This document shows, piece by piece, positions 1-8,068 of a stretch of 47,080 bases of DNA (position 1 is its first letter; every line of letters starts with the position of its first letter). The stretch covers positions 1-47,080 of the forward strand of contig JAVBRO010000027.1 of assembly GCA_031547885.1 (NCBI GenBank). The letters are read 5' to 3'. The position numbers were made by a program, and so were the translations under genes. The notes below the pieces were generated by a model, which saw only the letters and a program-made list of their open reading frames with translations, made no database searches and was not told the origin of the DNA. Source of the stretch: UBA940 sp031547885 (GTDB lineage: Bacteria; Bacteroidota; Bacteroidia; Bacteroidales; Rikenellaceae).

Positions 1-140
1 AATTTATAGATGAATATTTCAGAGCGTCATTTGACCTCACGAGGCGGGGTTAACCCCGCCTCGTGAGGTCAAATGACCATCCCTTTTGCGTATTACTCGA
101 AAATACCCCGCTTTTCACCATCCCTTTTGCGTATTAAGCC
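1..140. repeat. Left copy of the terminal inverted repeat
   Basis: The first 140 bases recur in inverted orientation as the last 141 bases of the window, with one substitution and one extra terminal base. In order the unit holds 25 bp of AT-rich sequence, a perfect 52 bp palindrome, and two direct copies of a 20 bp word (ACCATCCCTTTTGCGTATTA at 76-95 and 117-136) with a 21 bp spacer. Its inner edge supplies the last codons and stop of the first gene. The outer extent is unknown because both copies run off the window. Confidence 0.95.
26..77. repeat. Perfect 52 bp palindrome, left copy
   Basis: Positions 26-49 are the exact reverse complement of 54-77, centred on TTAA at 50-53. Each 24 bp arm begins GTCATTTGACC and ends in GGCGGGG. 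It could form a cruciform, or an RNA hairpin in either direction. The same palindrome is at 47003-47054. Confidence 0.95.
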
Positions 141-612
141 AGAAAACCGCATCCATCGGGTGGAACATATCTTTCATCAACCCGAATGTGTAGCTGTAGT
201 CGAAACCAGTGAGCACTTCCCCGAAGTCCATCTCAAACTCGGCCGCAAGGAAAGCAATATAGCTCAGGAAATTGCCTATCCCACAGGAAAACAGCGCTAT
301 CACGGCCGCAACAACGCCGTACGCGGGCGAAAGACCCTTACCGGCCGCCTTCATCGTAGCGCCTACTGCAAATCCGACGCCCCACGCCATGTAACCTATC
401 TGATGTTGGGTGAGCGCCGTTATGAACGCCCACAACACTGCACAAACGAGGCCTACGACGAGACTCGCCAGTGCGCCCTTGAGCATATTCTGGCGCAGTT
501 CAGCCTGTTCCTGCTGACGCTGCATCTCTTCCATCGTCATCGTTGGCGGCGGGGTATATTCCACCGCGGCTGCCGACGGAGTTTCCTCCATCTTCATTTC
601 TTCATTTTCCAT
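115..612 (-). CDS. Multi-pass membrane protein of unknown function
   Basis: A 165-residue protein that I do not recognise. Residues 1-45 are acidic and Met/Gln-rich (TMTMEEMQRQQEQAELRQ), probably cytoplasmic. Three hydrophobic segments follow at about 46-68, 72-92 and 96-120, so it is probably an inner-membrane protein. The last six residues (NTQKGW) and the stop codon are encoded inside the terminal repeat, which suggests the original 3' end was replaced or extended by repeat insertion. A TATTTTTG box on this strand lies 33 bases upstream of the start, so it is probably transcribed alone. Confidence 0.7.
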   Translation of the reverse strand: MENEEMKMEETPSAAAVEYTPPPTMTMEEMQRQQEQAELRQNMLKGALASLVVGLVCAVLWAFITALTQHQIGYMAWGVGFAVGATMKAAGKGLSPAYGVVAAVIALFSCGIGNFLSYIAFLAAEFEMDFGEVLTGFDYSYTFGLMKDMFHPMDAVFWLNTQKGW

Positions 613-644
613 TTGTAAAGTTGTTGGGTTGTAGTAAAATTTCT

Positions 645-652
645 CAAAAATA
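645..652 (-). promoter_or_regulatory. Bacteroidetes -7 box (TATTTTTG)
   Basis: Matches the TAnnTTTG consensus on the minus strand, giving an expected leader of roughly 25 bases before the membrane protein starting at 612. No clear -33 element was found. Confidence 0.5.
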
Positions 653-682
653 GGACATTTTGCAATATTTGCAACCGGCAGT

Positions 683-1582
683 TCACTCTTTCCGCAACGC
701 AGCTATATATTTTTCAGCCCATGTTTTATACTCAGGGTTCCCGGTAGCAACGATCTTTTCCAGATAGACGACCGCATCAGGGATCATTTTCTTTTTCACA
801 TACAACTCTGCCACATTCGCAAGAACGATGCAGTCGCCTGGGGCAAGCTCATGCGCTTTCAGATAATACCCCAGGGCCGTATCGACATCGCCCCGCAGCG
901 TGCATGCGATCCCCATATTATTGATATTAACCACGTTGTCCGGATAGTACTCGAGGACGACGGATGCAACCGCTTCCATATAATCCGCAGCTTCGTCGGT
1001 CTCATACAACTCCATTATATAGTCCTGCATGCTGGAGAAGAAGAATTCCTCCGCATCTTCCACAGCCTCGTTTCCGCTCCACAGCCAGGCGCTGCCGATC
1101 TCCGCCGAATATTCCACCGCAGCGACCATGTCGGTGACCATACCTTCATAACGGTGCGCCTCTTTCAACGCATAGATTTTCCCGAAACGCATATCCAGTC
1201 TGTCTGGATACTCCGAAATCCCCCGGTCGATATATCCGAAACTTTTGTCGAGCAATGCCTTATCGAAATAGACATCATCATATATGTATCCGGCCGGCGA
1301 TTTCTTTTCGGTATCTTCCTTGTTGTAAAATGTCAGGGCTTCTCCGGTCGGATTCTGCCCCAATGTGAGCACGCTTTTACGGGACTCCCGGAAATAATAA
1401 TTGAAAGCGGCTATAAAGAATTCGGGGGATGATCCTTCGGGAGAAGCCTCCCATTTGGCTATGACTTTCCCCGCGGCTTTATAGTCCTTTTTCTGCATAT
1501 GTTCCATGAAACGGCCGTTGAACGACTGAGCCCCGACCCCGAGAGGCAGCAGCACAAGTGCGAGTAGAATGAGTTTCTTCAT
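683..1582 (-). CDS. Secreted TPR-repeat protein
   Basis: A 299-residue protein with a clear Sec signal peptide (MKKLILLALVLLPLGVGAQ, cleavage after Ala18). The C-terminal third carries tetratricopeptide-like helices, best seen around residues 225-285 (ALGYYLKAHELAPGD, then NVAELYVKKKMIPDAVVYLEK). TPR proteins of this kind are usually periplasmic or outer-membrane scaffolds, but nothing points to a specific partner. It stands 100 bases upstream of the first gene on the same strand and has its own start region. The region before its start has only an imperfect -7 box (TGACTTTG). Function unknown. Confidence 0.75.
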   Translation of the reverse strand: MKKLILLALVLLPLGVGAQSFNGRFMEHMQKKDYKAAGKVIAKWEASPEGSSPEFFIAAFNYYFRESRKSVLTLGQNPTGEALTFYNKEDTEKKSPAGYIYDDVYFDKALLDKSFGYIDRGISEYPDRLDMRFGKIYALKEAHRYEGMVTDMVAAVEYSAEIGSAWLWSGNEAVEDAEEFFFSSMQDYIMELYETDEAADYMEAVASVVLEYYPDNVVNINNMGIACTLRGDVDTALGYYLKAHELAPGDCIVLANVAELYVKKKMIPDAVVYLEKIVATGNPEYKTWAEKYIAALRKE

Positions 1583-1631
1583 GGTCAGTCTATTTCAAGT
1601 GTTTTATCATTCCGCCAAAGTCAACGAAAGT

Positions 1632-2489
1632 TTAATCTTTCCATATAGTGTTATCCTGTTTCCTTTTTCTCCTGCGCCATATGATCCAGACAACGACAAC
1701 TCCCCCGATCAGCCACAGGGGCCATATCAGGATCACGAAAAGGAAGATGTGGACGAGGATGTTCCATCCGGTGTGCAGGGCGTCTTTCAGTTTCGTCCAG
1801 AACTCCATCTTTTCCTTCACGACAGGCGTGTCCTGCTGCAGCACCAGCCGGAGCGAGCTGTACGAAACCTGGTCTCCCAGATATCTGAGGCGTCCTTCCA
1901 CGCTCTCTATCTCCTCTTCGAGCTGGCGTATATGGGTCTCCACTTCGAGGATTTCCTCTATGTTCCTCGCCTGTTTCAGCAGGCCGCGGTACCGTTCGAG
2001 ATAGCTGCGCTTGTTGGCAAGGCGTGTCTCGAGGTCGACGAACTGCTCGGTCACATCCTGCGCCTTTATCTCCTTCTGCGTCACCTTGCCCGGCCCTTTC
2101 TCCACCGAAGCGATAAAATCCTCGTAACTGCGGACTGGTATGCGGACCTGGAGGGTGTAGCTGCGATAGCCGTAATCGTTGTAGTTCTCCAACGCATAGT
2201 AACCCCCGGACCTAGACACCAGACTGTCTATACGTACTTTGGATGCGGCAAGATCGCGTACCTCGACGGTCATATTCCCGGTTTTGATTATCTTCTTGCT
2301 CTCGGCCTGCACGGGTATCGCTTCGTTCGACTGCGGCTCTGCCGGGGTCAATTCTTCCAAAACGATCTGATCGGCTTCGGGCGCGGCAATATAATCGTAG
2401 TCGGCGCTCGCCTCGTAACTGTAGTCCTTGCCGCCGCCACAGGAGAGCATCAGCGCGGCTGTAAATAATAAACACGCGGTCTTTTTCAT
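1632..2489 (-). CDS. DUF4349 family lipoprotein
   Basis: A 285-residue lipoprotein: signal MKKTACLLFTAALMLSC with Cys17 as the lipidation site. The reading frame extends further upstream, but 2489 is chosen because the signal peptide begins there and a TATATTTG box lies 22 bases before it. The centre resembles the DUF4349 family: a beta-rich stretch (VEVRDLAASKVRIDSLVSRS, GGYYALEN), then a coiled coil of about residues 165-205 rich in Leu, Glu and Arg (YLERYRGLLKQARNIEEIL). One membrane helix lies near the C-terminus (about 248-272), followed by a basic tail (WRRRKRKQD). The family has no settled function. Confidence 0.8.
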   Translation of the reverse strand: MKKTACLLFTAALMLSCGGGKDYSYEASADYDYIAAPEADQIVLEELTPAEPQSNEAIPVQAESKKIIKTGNMTVEVRDLAASKVRIDSLVSRSGGYYALENYNDYGYRSYTLQVRIPVRSYEDFIASVEKGPGKVTQKEIKAQDVTEQFVDLETRLANKRSYLERYRGLLKQARNIEEILEVETHIRQLEEEIESVEGRLRYLGDQVSYSSLRLVLQQDTPVVKEKMEFWTKLKDALHTGWNILVHIFLFVILIWPLWLIGGVVVVWIIWRRRKRKQDNTIWKD

Positions 2490-2510
2490 AAAGATAATGT
2501 TTGGATTTTT

Positions 2511-2518
2511 CAAATATA
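2511..2518 (-). promoter_or_regulatory. Bacteroidetes -7 box (TATATTTG)
   Basis: Perfect TAnnTTTG match on the minus strand, 22 bases before the ATG of the DUF4349 lipoprotein. It supports the start at 2489 over the longer frame. Confidence 0.6.
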
Positions 2519-2602
2519 ATGAAAAGTCCCGATACGCAGCCCATTTACAGCACTTTTTGGCCGAAAATTTGCAACAGGTACGCTTAAGTAAAAACATTAA
2601 TA

Positions 2603-4000
2603 ATGAATTATATGAAAACAAGAATCCTATCCCTTCTGGTCGTTGCTCTGGCATTGTTGACAGCCTGCGGCCCGGGCAGAAAAAAGAACGACATCAACAG
2701 CCTATCCCCCGAACGGATACAGGCTCTGACCTCTCAGGCGTATATATTCAGCTATCCGCTGATTATGAACTACGCCACGATGTACAAGCAGGCTATAGAC
2801 GCCTCTTCGCCCGAATATGTGGGCGGATTCGGGCAATTCCGCCACTACGGCTTCGCAACATCCGACCATAAGGACCTCGTATCGCCCAACAACGACACGC
2901 CCTACTCATGGGCATGGGTGGACGTGCGCAGCGAACCCTGGGTGCTCGTTATGCCGCCCGCTGATGCCAACCGCTACTACACCTCGCAGTGGGACGACCT
3001 GTGGGCGTTCGTTCTCGACAGCCCCGGCTCGGTGATCGACGGACAGGGCGGTGGTGCTTATCTGGTCACCACGGTCGACTGGAAAGGCAGTATTCCCGTC
3101 GGGATCAAGCGCGCCATCCGCGGCGAATCTTATTTCCTGGGAACGCTTACCCGCACGGGCGCCGACGGACCTGAAGACATCGCCAATGTTCAGAAGATAC
3201 AGGCGGGCTACAAACTTATGCCTCTGCACGAGTACCTCAACCAGCCCGCTCCTAAAGCCGCCGAAAAAATCGAATGGCTGCCGTTCGTGAAGGGTGACGA
3301 AAACGGCATCGCCGCCTTCAAATACGTCAATTTCACACTGCCGTTCACCATCCCGAACGCGATGGACAAGCCGGCCCTGGACAGCATGGCCCTGCTCGGC
3401 ATAGCGGCGGGCATGCCCTGGGACACCACCAAATTCACTCCCGCCACAAAAGCCGCGATCAAAGCCGGGATAGCCGACGCGAAAAAACGACTTGCCGCCT
3501 ATCAATTAAAAGCCAAATCGGGCAACCTGTTCAATACGCGCGAGGTCATAAAAACCGACTACATGGCAAGGACATTCGGCGTGGTCGAAGGCATTTTCGG
3601 CAACTACGCCTCGCAGGCCACCTATTTCGCATGGCATAAGGACACTGACGGAAACCAGATAAACACGGCCGGCGCCAGCTACAAGGTGACGTTCAAAAAG
3701 GGTGAAACGCCTCCGAACAAGTATTTCTGGTCGATCACGATGTATAATATGCCCAACCGTTTTCTGGTAGCCAATCCGATCAACCGCTATTCGATCGGCA
3801 GCCGCAGCCCGCAGCTGAAAACGAACGCCGACGGAAGCATAGATATCTATATCTCTAAAACATCGCCCGGCAAGGCTCTGGAAAGCAACTGGCTTCCGGC
3901 CCCCGACGGCGAACCGTTCATCATCCTGCGCGTGTACGGCCCCGGCCCCGCGGTACTTGACGGCAGCTACCAGCTCCCGCCGATGGTGAAAATAAAATAG
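2603..4000 (+). CDS. DUF1254/DUF1214 domain lipoprotein
   Basis: A 465-residue protein with an N-terminal lipoprotein signal (LLTAC lipobox; the ATG at 2612 is an equally good start). Residues about 35-165 match the DUF1254 pattern (SQAYIFSYPLIMNYATMYK, VSPNNDTPYSWAWVDV, YYTSQWDDLWAF). The C-terminal part (about 330-450) matches DUF1214 (NKYFWSITMYNMPNRFLVANP, SIDIYISKTSPG, PFIILRVYGPGP). The two domains usually occur together in envelope proteins of unknown activity. It is a single gene, divergent from the DUF4349 lipoprotein and ending at a strong hairpin terminator. Confidence 0.85.
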   Translation: MNYMKTRILSLLVVALALLTACGPGRKKNDINSLSPERIQALTSQAYIFSYPLIMNYATMYKQAIDASSPEYVGGFGQFRHYGFATSDHKDLVSPNNDTPYSWAWVDVRSEPWVLVMPPADANRYYTSQWDDLWAFVLDSPGSVIDGQGGGAYLVTTVDWKGSIPVGIKRAIRGESYFLGTLTRTGADGPEDIANVQKIQAGYKLMPLHEYLNQPAPKAAEKIEWLPFVKGDENGIAAFKYVNFTLPFTIPNAMDKPALDSMALLGIAAGMPWDTTKFTPATKAAIKAGIADAKKRLAAYQLKAKSGNLFNTREVIKTDYMARTFGVVEGIFGNYASQATYFAWHKDTDGNQINTAGASYKVTFKKGETPPNKYFWSITMYNMPNRFLVANPINRYSIGSRSPQLKTNADGSIDIYISKTSPGKALESNWLPAPDGEPFIILRVYGPGPAVLDGSYQLPPMVKIK

Positions 4001-4020
4001 CAATCCCGTTTATAAAATAA

Positions 4021-4059
4021 AGAGAACGACACTTATTCAAGGTGTCGTTCTCTTTTTTT
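4021..4059 (+). terminator. Intrinsic terminator between convergent genes
   Basis: A perfect 12 bp stem (AGAGAACGACAC at 4021-4032 with its complement at 4042-4053) and a 9-base loop, followed by a run of T on the plus strand. It ends the gene at 2603-4000 and may also serve the convergent gene ending at 4062. Confidence 0.9.
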
Positions 4060-4061
4060 CA

Positions 4062-4613
4062 TCAGGAAGCAGGGACTGGGGGCCTCGAATCTTCGATCAT
4101 TTTTTTCAGACCGCCCTTTGCGTCCAGCTTTATATATTTCTCGAGAACTTTATTCTTTTCCTTATAAAAAGTCCTGTTGCTTTTATATAGCTGAATCATA
4201 TCTTTGACCGCGGCATAAATTGCATCGTCCTTGTCTTCCACACTATCCCCATCTTCGGATATGAGCTTGCCGGACTCTTTGGCATTTATCAGATATGCGG
4301 AATATCCGGCGAGGTATATCGCAAACAAATGCACATCCTCCCCGCTGGCATTCATTGCGGGATCACCGATCTCAATCATAAAATCAGGCGTCCCCTGGCT
4401 CCATTCCAGCAGGAATTTGTACACATCGTATCTTTCCTGGTATTCCCCGACAGGCGTCTTCATAAGCCATTCGTACGCCCCGACTATGGCCTGATCGTAC
4501 TTTGCATAATCTTCCGCTGTCTTAAATTCGTAATCCGGAACCTGGAATCCCTGTGCAAACGCGGCTCCGCAGACGCCCGCGCATAACAATACCGCCAATA
4601 ATAGTTTTTTCAT
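4062..4613 (-). CDS. Secreted protein of unknown function
   Basis: A 183-residue protein with a Sec signal peptide (MKKLLLAVLLCAGVCGAAFAQ, cleavage before Gln21). The mature part is charged and probably helical, with no motif I recognise (for example YDQAIVGAYEWLMKTPVGEY, then a Lys-rich C-terminal third). Visible features fit a soluble periplasmic or exported protein. It is transcribed alone from a TATATTTG box 44 bases upstream and converges with the DUF1254 gene. Confidence 0.7.
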   Translation of the reverse strand: MKKLLLAVLLCAGVCGAAFAQGFQVPDYEFKTAEDYAKYDQAIVGAYEWLMKTPVGEYQERYDVYKFLLEWSQGTPDFMIEIGDPAMNASGEDVHLFAIYLAGYSAYLINAKESGKLISEDGDSVEDKDDAIYAAVKDMIQLYKSNRTFYKEKNKVLEKYIKLDAKGGLKKMIEDSRPPVPAS

Positions 4614-4656
4614 TCCGTTTCAGGTTAGTAAGTTAAATATTCTGTAAGTTGTTTTA

Positions 4657-4664
4657 CAAATATA
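4657..4664 (-). promoter_or_regulatory. Bacteroidetes -7 box (TATATTTG)
   Basis: Perfect TAnnTTTG match on the minus strand, giving a leader of about 37 bases to the start codon at 4613. Confidence 0.55.
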
Positions 4665-4729
4665 AACAAAAAAGAGTCATAAAAATATAAACTTTCCGTA
4701 TTTTGCAGGAAACTAAAACCGGAACATAT

Positions 4730-5632
4730 ATGAAGAGGCTTGTTACTTGCGCTATACTTGCCCTGGCGGGTTGTAATGCGTATGCACAGATCAATCTGAA
4801 AGAGATGGTCAATATCGAAGGCAGATGGCATAAGAAAGGAGAACAGCATGCCTATAGCGGGGATTTTATCGAAACAAATAAAAAGGGCGCAGTCGTTGGA
4901 AAGGGAACATTTACAGATGGTGTTGCCGACGGACCGCGCATTATGTACTATGACAATGGAAATAAGGAATTGGAAAGGTCGTACAAAAACGGGACGATGG
5001 ACGGGATCGCCAGGGAATATTATAAAAACGGTGTTCTCAAGCAGGAATGCATGATGGTGGACGGCGAGATTGAAGGAACTGCCGTCATGTATTATGAGAC
5101 CGGTGAAAAACAGTACGAATTGAACTTCAGGAAGGGAGTAAAACAGGGCGACTATTTCGAATATGCAAAAGACGGCAGGGTATTAAGGCAGTTTTGGTTT
5201 GTGGACGGAGTCGCGGGTTATTCGCCTGATTATCTGCGGCGGTATGAGGAGGCGGTTGAGCTGTCGCATAGATTCGAGAATGAGGCGGCGATCCTGAAAT
5301 ACGACGAGGCCATCAGGTTAAACCCGACCGTCGCACAGGCATACTTCAGCCGCGGCACTGCCAAAAGCAATAATTTCGATTTTGAAGGCGCCATCGCAGA
5401 CTACAATATCGCCATTGAGTTAGATCCCGATTATATGGAAGCCTATGTCAACAGGGCGAACGCAAAAATCAACAGGAATACGACAAAAGGCATTCTGGAT
5501 CCCGATTATGAACAGTTGGATGGGGCCTGCGACGATCTGGATAAGGCCTTAAAACTGGGAGCGGATAAATATCTGATCGAGGATATGAAATTTGGCCACT
5601 GCAAAAAGGGAAAGGCACAAAAGAAAAAATAA
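4730..5632 (+). CDS. MORN-variant and TPR repeat envelope protein
   Basis: A 300-residue protein starting at MKRLVTCAILALAG; the frame stays open 27 bases upstream, but the signal peptide begins here. The signal can be read as a lipoprotein (LAGC) or as a cleaved signal ending AYAQ. Residues about 35-160 contain four or five MORN_2-type repeats (GTFTDGVADGPRIMYYDNG, KNGTMDGIAREYYKNG, GEIEGTAVMYYETGE). Residues about 180-260 hold two or three TPRs (AILKYDEAIRLNPTVAQAYF, AIADYNIAIELDPDYMEAYV). The pairing recalls YwqK-like MORN proteins, whose role is unclear. Its codons look more AT-rich than those of the neighbouring housekeeping genes. Confidence 0.75.
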   Translation: MKRLVTCAILALAGCNAYAQINLKEMVNIEGRWHKKGEQHAYSGDFIETNKKGAVVGKGTFTDGVADGPRIMYYDNGNKELERSYKNGTMDGIAREYYKNGVLKQECMMVDGEIEGTAVMYYETGEKQYELNFRKGVKQGDYFEYAKDGRVLRQFWFVDGVAGYSPDYLRRYEEAVELSHRFENEAAILKYDEAIRLNPTVAQAYFSRGTAKSNNFDFEGAIADYNIAIELDPDYMEAYVNRANAKINRNTTKGILDPDYEQLDGACDDLDKALKLGADKYLIEDMKFGHCKKGKAQKKK

Positions 5633-5688
5633 ACTCTCCTGTTTACTCACCAAGCCGCGCGAGGAATAACTGCGCATCTTTCAGATGC

Positions 5689-5765
5689 TTGTTTTCTTCC
5701 TTGTCGCTCGGCATAGCTCAAGCAAGCTTGGCTCTGCACTCACTCCTGCGTCAGCTCGAACTTCG
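5689..5765 (-). repeat. Dispersed repeat downstream of the tRNA, related to the dxr tail
   Basis: Read on the minus strand, this stretch (GAGTGCAGAGCC, AAGCTTGCTTGAGC, TATGCCGAGCG, AAGGAAGAAAA) aligns by eye with 21313-21376, which encodes the end of dxr. An open reading frame spanning it and the tRNA is judged spurious. A small hairpin (GCATCT TTC AGATGC, 5674-5688) borders it and could weakly terminate the gene ending at 5632. The rest of 5633-5829 shows no gene. Confidence 0.5.
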
Positions 5766-5829
5766 TTCTCGTCCTCAGCCCATAACAAGCGAAAAGCAGA
5801 AATCCTGACGGACCTCTGCTTTCCTCTTG

Positions 5830-5902
5830 TAGCGGGAGGAGGACTCGAACCTCCGACCTTTGGGTTATGAGCCCAACGAGCTGCCAACTGCTCCACCCCG
5901 CG
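5830..5902 (-). tRNA. Initiator tRNA-fMet (CAT anticodon)
   Basis: A complete 73-base cloverleaf on the minus strand: acceptor CGCGGGG/TCCCGCT, D stem GAGC/GCTC, anticodon loop CTCATAA, T arm GGAGG TTCGAGT CCTCC, discriminator A. Initiator hallmarks are present: no Watson-Crick pair at 1:72 (C opposite T), an A11:T24 pair, and three G:C pairs closing the anticodon stem (GGG/CCC). CCA is not encoded; CAA follows the discriminator. A promoter sits three bases upstream of the expected transcript start. Confidence 0.97.
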
Positions 5903-5911
5903 ATGTGACGA

Positions 5912-5942
5912 CAAAGATAACCACTTTTTCACAATCCGCAAA
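5912..5942 (-). promoter_or_regulatory. Promoter of initiator tRNA (TTTG, 19 bp, TATCTTTG)
   Basis: On the minus strand a TTTG -33 element (5942-5939) and a perfect TATCTTTG -7 box (5919-5912) are separated by 19 bp, the usual Bacteroidetes spacing. The expected start is within about 3-4 bases of the mature 5' end of the tRNA, so the 5' leader would be very short. Confidence 0.75.
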
Positions 5943-5961
5943 AATATTGCCGTTTTTTACT

Positions 5962-5969
5962 TATTTTTG
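5962..5969 (+). promoter_or_regulatory. Bacteroidetes -7 box (TATTTTTG) for ispD
   Basis: Perfect TAnnTTTG match 46 bases upstream of the ispD start; it would drive the ispD operon. Confidence 0.55.
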
Positions 5970-6015
5970 AATCCCGAAAGGCCTTAAGAAACTGAGAGCC
6001 TGTACGGATTTACAG

Positions 6016-6699
6016 ATGAAAAAAATCGGAGTCATAATACCCGCCGGAGGATCCGGAACAAGGATGGGTGCCGCCGTGCCGAAGCAATTCATGATGCTCG
6101 CCGGCAAACCTGTCATGGCTTATTCCGTCCGTGCATTCCGGAAGGTCTTCCGCGGAGCCGATATCGTCGTAGCACTGCATCCCGACCATTTCGAGACATG
6201 GGCCCAACTCTGCCTGTACTTCAAAATCCCATCCCACAAGGTGTGCGAAGGCGGCGAAACACGTTTCGAGTCGGTGCAGAATGCCCTGCGTGAACTCGAC
6301 CATGGATGCGAATATATAGCCGTGCACGACGCCGTAAGACCCCTGGTTTCGGAGAACCTGATCACCCACAGCGTGGATATGGCAAAAAAACACGGCTCAG
6401 CCATTCCTGTTCTGGAAATGACCGACAGCATCCGCCGGCTGACCGAAAACAGTTCTTATCCTGTAGACCGGGCGGAACTGCGGGCGGTGCAGACGCCCCA
6501 GGTCTTCCGCGCCGATATCCTGAGAACGGCCTACGAAAGGGCTTTCGGAGTGGATTTCACGGACGACGCGGGCGTCGTGGAGTCCGTAGGCTACAATATC
6601 ATGCTATGCACGGGCGAGCGGCGCAATATTAAGATAACCCATCCCGTTGACCTTACGATAGCGGAAGCTATTTTGGAAAATGACAGGCAACAAGTTTAA
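6016..6699 (+). CDS. ispD: 2-C-methyl-D-erythritol 4-phosphate cytidylyltransferase
   Basis: A 227-residue protein, close to the family's usual 225-240. IspD joins CTP and MEP to give CDP-methylerythritol in the cytoplasmic non-mevalonate isoprenoid pathway. The nucleotide loop AGGSGTRMG (residues 10-18) is followed by PKQF with the conserved Lys23. Further family landmarks are VHDAVRP near residue 103, LRAVQTPQVF near 160, TDDAGVVE near 180, and the C-terminal NIKITHPVDLTIAE. Its 3' end overlaps the next gene by 20 bases, so the two are translationally linked. Dxr, the preceding pathway enzyme, is encoded 14 kb away in this window. Confidence 0.97.
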   Translation: MKKIGVIIPAGGSGTRMGAAVPKQFMMLAGKPVMAYSVRAFRKVFRGADIVVALHPDHFETWAQLCLYFKIPSHKVCEGGETRFESVQNALRELDHGCEYIAVHDAVRPLVSENLITHSVDMAKKHGSAIPVLEMTDSIRRLTENSSYPVDRAELRAVQTPQVFRADILRTAYERAFGVDFTDDAGVVESVGYNIMLCTGERRNIKITHPVDLTIAEAILENDRQQV

Positions 6700-7240
6700 A
6701 TACCGCCTCGACAAACGCACGAGGAATATCACCCTGATAGTGCTAGGGGGTGTCATCGTGGTGTGCGGCGGGCTGTGGCTCTTCTCGTTCGGCGACTATC
6801 TGCCCGCGTGGTTTTTTTCGATCGCGCTGGCCGTCATTGGTTTGAGCGTGCTGTCGATACCGCGCAGCATCCGCATCGCCGAAGACGCCGTCGAGATCCG
6901 CTGCGTAATCGAGATCACCCACATCCCCTACGAACACCTTAAAAGCGTCCGCCGCATAGGCCGCACCGAATTGAAACATCTCATTCCGGTCTTCGCCAGC
7001 ATGGGGTTCTTCGGCTACTTCGGTTACTACTTCCTGACGCGCAACTGGGAGATAATCAAAGTTTATGCGACCTCGTGGCACGGTCTGGTGATCATCGAGG
7101 ATATCTACGAGCAGCGCTACCTGGTAAGCAGCGACCGTCCGGACGAACTTGTCGGGGACATAGAGCGCGCCTGCAAAGAGGCGGCCCGTCAAAAGAAAGA
7201 CCCTAATAACTCCGGTCCGCGCCCGATCCGTTTTTCCTGA
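6680..7240 (+). CDS. PH-domain-like membrane protein
   Basis: A 186-residue protein. Two transmembrane helices lie at about 15-33 and 41-60. A cytoplasmic beta-rich domain follows (IPRSIRIAEDAVEIRCVIE, IKVYATSWHGLVIIEDIYEQRYLVSSDRPDEL) that resembles bacterial PH domains, with the typical GFFGYFGYYF stretch in the middle. The C-terminus is basic. The start lies 20 bases inside ispD, so expression is coupled to it. The link to isoprenoid synthesis is positional only; function unknown. Confidence 0.75.
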   Translation: MTGNKFKYRLDKRTRNITLIVLGGVIVVCGGLWLFSFGDYLPAWFFSIALAVIGLSVLSIPRSIRIAEDAVEIRCVIEITHIPYEHLKSVRRIGRTELKHLIPVFASMGFFGYFGYYFLTRNWEIIKVYATSWHGLVIIEDIYEQRYLVSSDRPDELVGDIERACKEAARQKKDPNNSGPRPIRFS

Positions 7241-7302
7241 CCGGACAGTTGCCTGACAGCCGATTTATCCGTATCTTGCAGTGTCTACCTAACCTCTGCA
7301 TT

Positions 7303-7950
7303 ATGGGAAACCCCGATAAATACATGGCGCCGGTTCCGGAAAATTCAACCACACGGATCTGGAATGCACTGAGCTATTGGCAGGTATGGCTGGCGGCAGC
7401 CGGCCTTTGCATGATAAAATTATTCGGTTATTTGCCATCATCGGAACCATGGGGCATACTGAAATTCAGCATGCGTTCGATAGGGATCTGTCTTTTTGCC
7501 GCAGTCGTATTCGACCTTCTGCGGCGGATAAAAGGGAATGGCCGGGTATTCTTCGGGATCGCCGCCGGCGCCTTTATCCTCTCCTCATTGCTGAATATCA
7601 TCCGCTCCATCCTTTCCCAGAAAATAGGCGTTGATTTTTACCGGGGCTCTGCTTTTTCGATTACAAACATCGTCCAGTCTCTGTTTGGGCTGGCAATGCT
7701 GGTGGGATTCATTGGACTGCTCTTTTCTGTAAAAAACAAGTTGATACGTATAGGCAGCATAGCCGTTGTCCTGCCATGGGTGCGAAACATCTTAACCAGT
7801 ATACTTATTTCTCACAACATTTATACGCAAGACCCTGCAGTCGACCTGGCAATAAATATCGCTTTCTCGATTATAGCCATCATAGGATGGGCGCTTATCG
7901 TCGCAGGATGCTACGAGTCGGAAACGAAGCCGCCGGTTGTCGAACCATAG
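7303..7950 (+). CDS. Six-helix membrane protein of unknown function
   Basis: A 215-residue protein. The start is placed at MGNPDKYMAPVPENST because nothing upstream in the frame looks coding and a near-consensus -7 box (TATCTTG, about 7272) precedes it. Six hydrophobic helices are evenly spaced (WQVWLAAAGLCMIKLFGYL, SIGICLFAAVVFDLL, FFGIAAGAFILSSLL, VQSLFGLAMLVGFIGLLF, IGSIAVVLPWVRNIL, INIAFSIIAIIGWALIVAG). No family motif was recognised. Confidence 0.65.
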   Translation: MGNPDKYMAPVPENSTTRIWNALSYWQVWLAAAGLCMIKLFGYLPSSEPWGILKFSMRSIGICLFAAVVFDLLRRIKGNGRVFFGIAAGAFILSSLLNIIRSILSQKIGVDFYRGSAFSITNIVQSLFGLAMLVGFIGLLFSVKNKLIRIGSIAVVLPWVRNILTSILISHNIYTQDPAVDLAINIAFSIIAIIGWALIVAGCYESETKPPVVEP

Positions 7951-8013
7951 ATCCCTCAACCCGTGCTATCCCGCCGCAGAATGTTCTAAAAAATAAATAT
8001 TAGCAGTTAAAAA

Positions 8014-8044
8014 TTGGCAATCTGTAGTTTTTATTCTACCTTTG
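8014..8044 (+). promoter_or_regulatory. Promoter of the lpxK operon (TTG, 20 bp, TACCTTTG)
   Basis: TTG at 8014-8016 and a perfect TACCTTTG at 8037-8044 with a 20 bp gap fit the Bacteroidetes -33/-7 pattern. The lpxK start codon lies 24 bases after the -7 box, giving a leader of roughly 18 bases. Confidence 0.7.
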
Positions 8045-8068
8045 AAAGATTAGTGAGAAACCTTCGGA

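Noticed and set aside
76..136. Possible CRISPR mini-array (20 bp repeats, 21 bp spacer) at both ends
   Set aside because: Only two repeats per end, repeats too short, no cas genes, and the spacer is identical in both copies.
73..618. 181-codon plus-strand frame at the left end
   Set aside because: It is antisense to a membrane protein with normal composition and a promoter; its own product is His/Arg-rich and has no domain.
5681..5941. Open frame on the minus strand across the initiator tRNA
   Set aside because: It is translated tRNA and repeat sequence; such peptides are a known annotation artefact.
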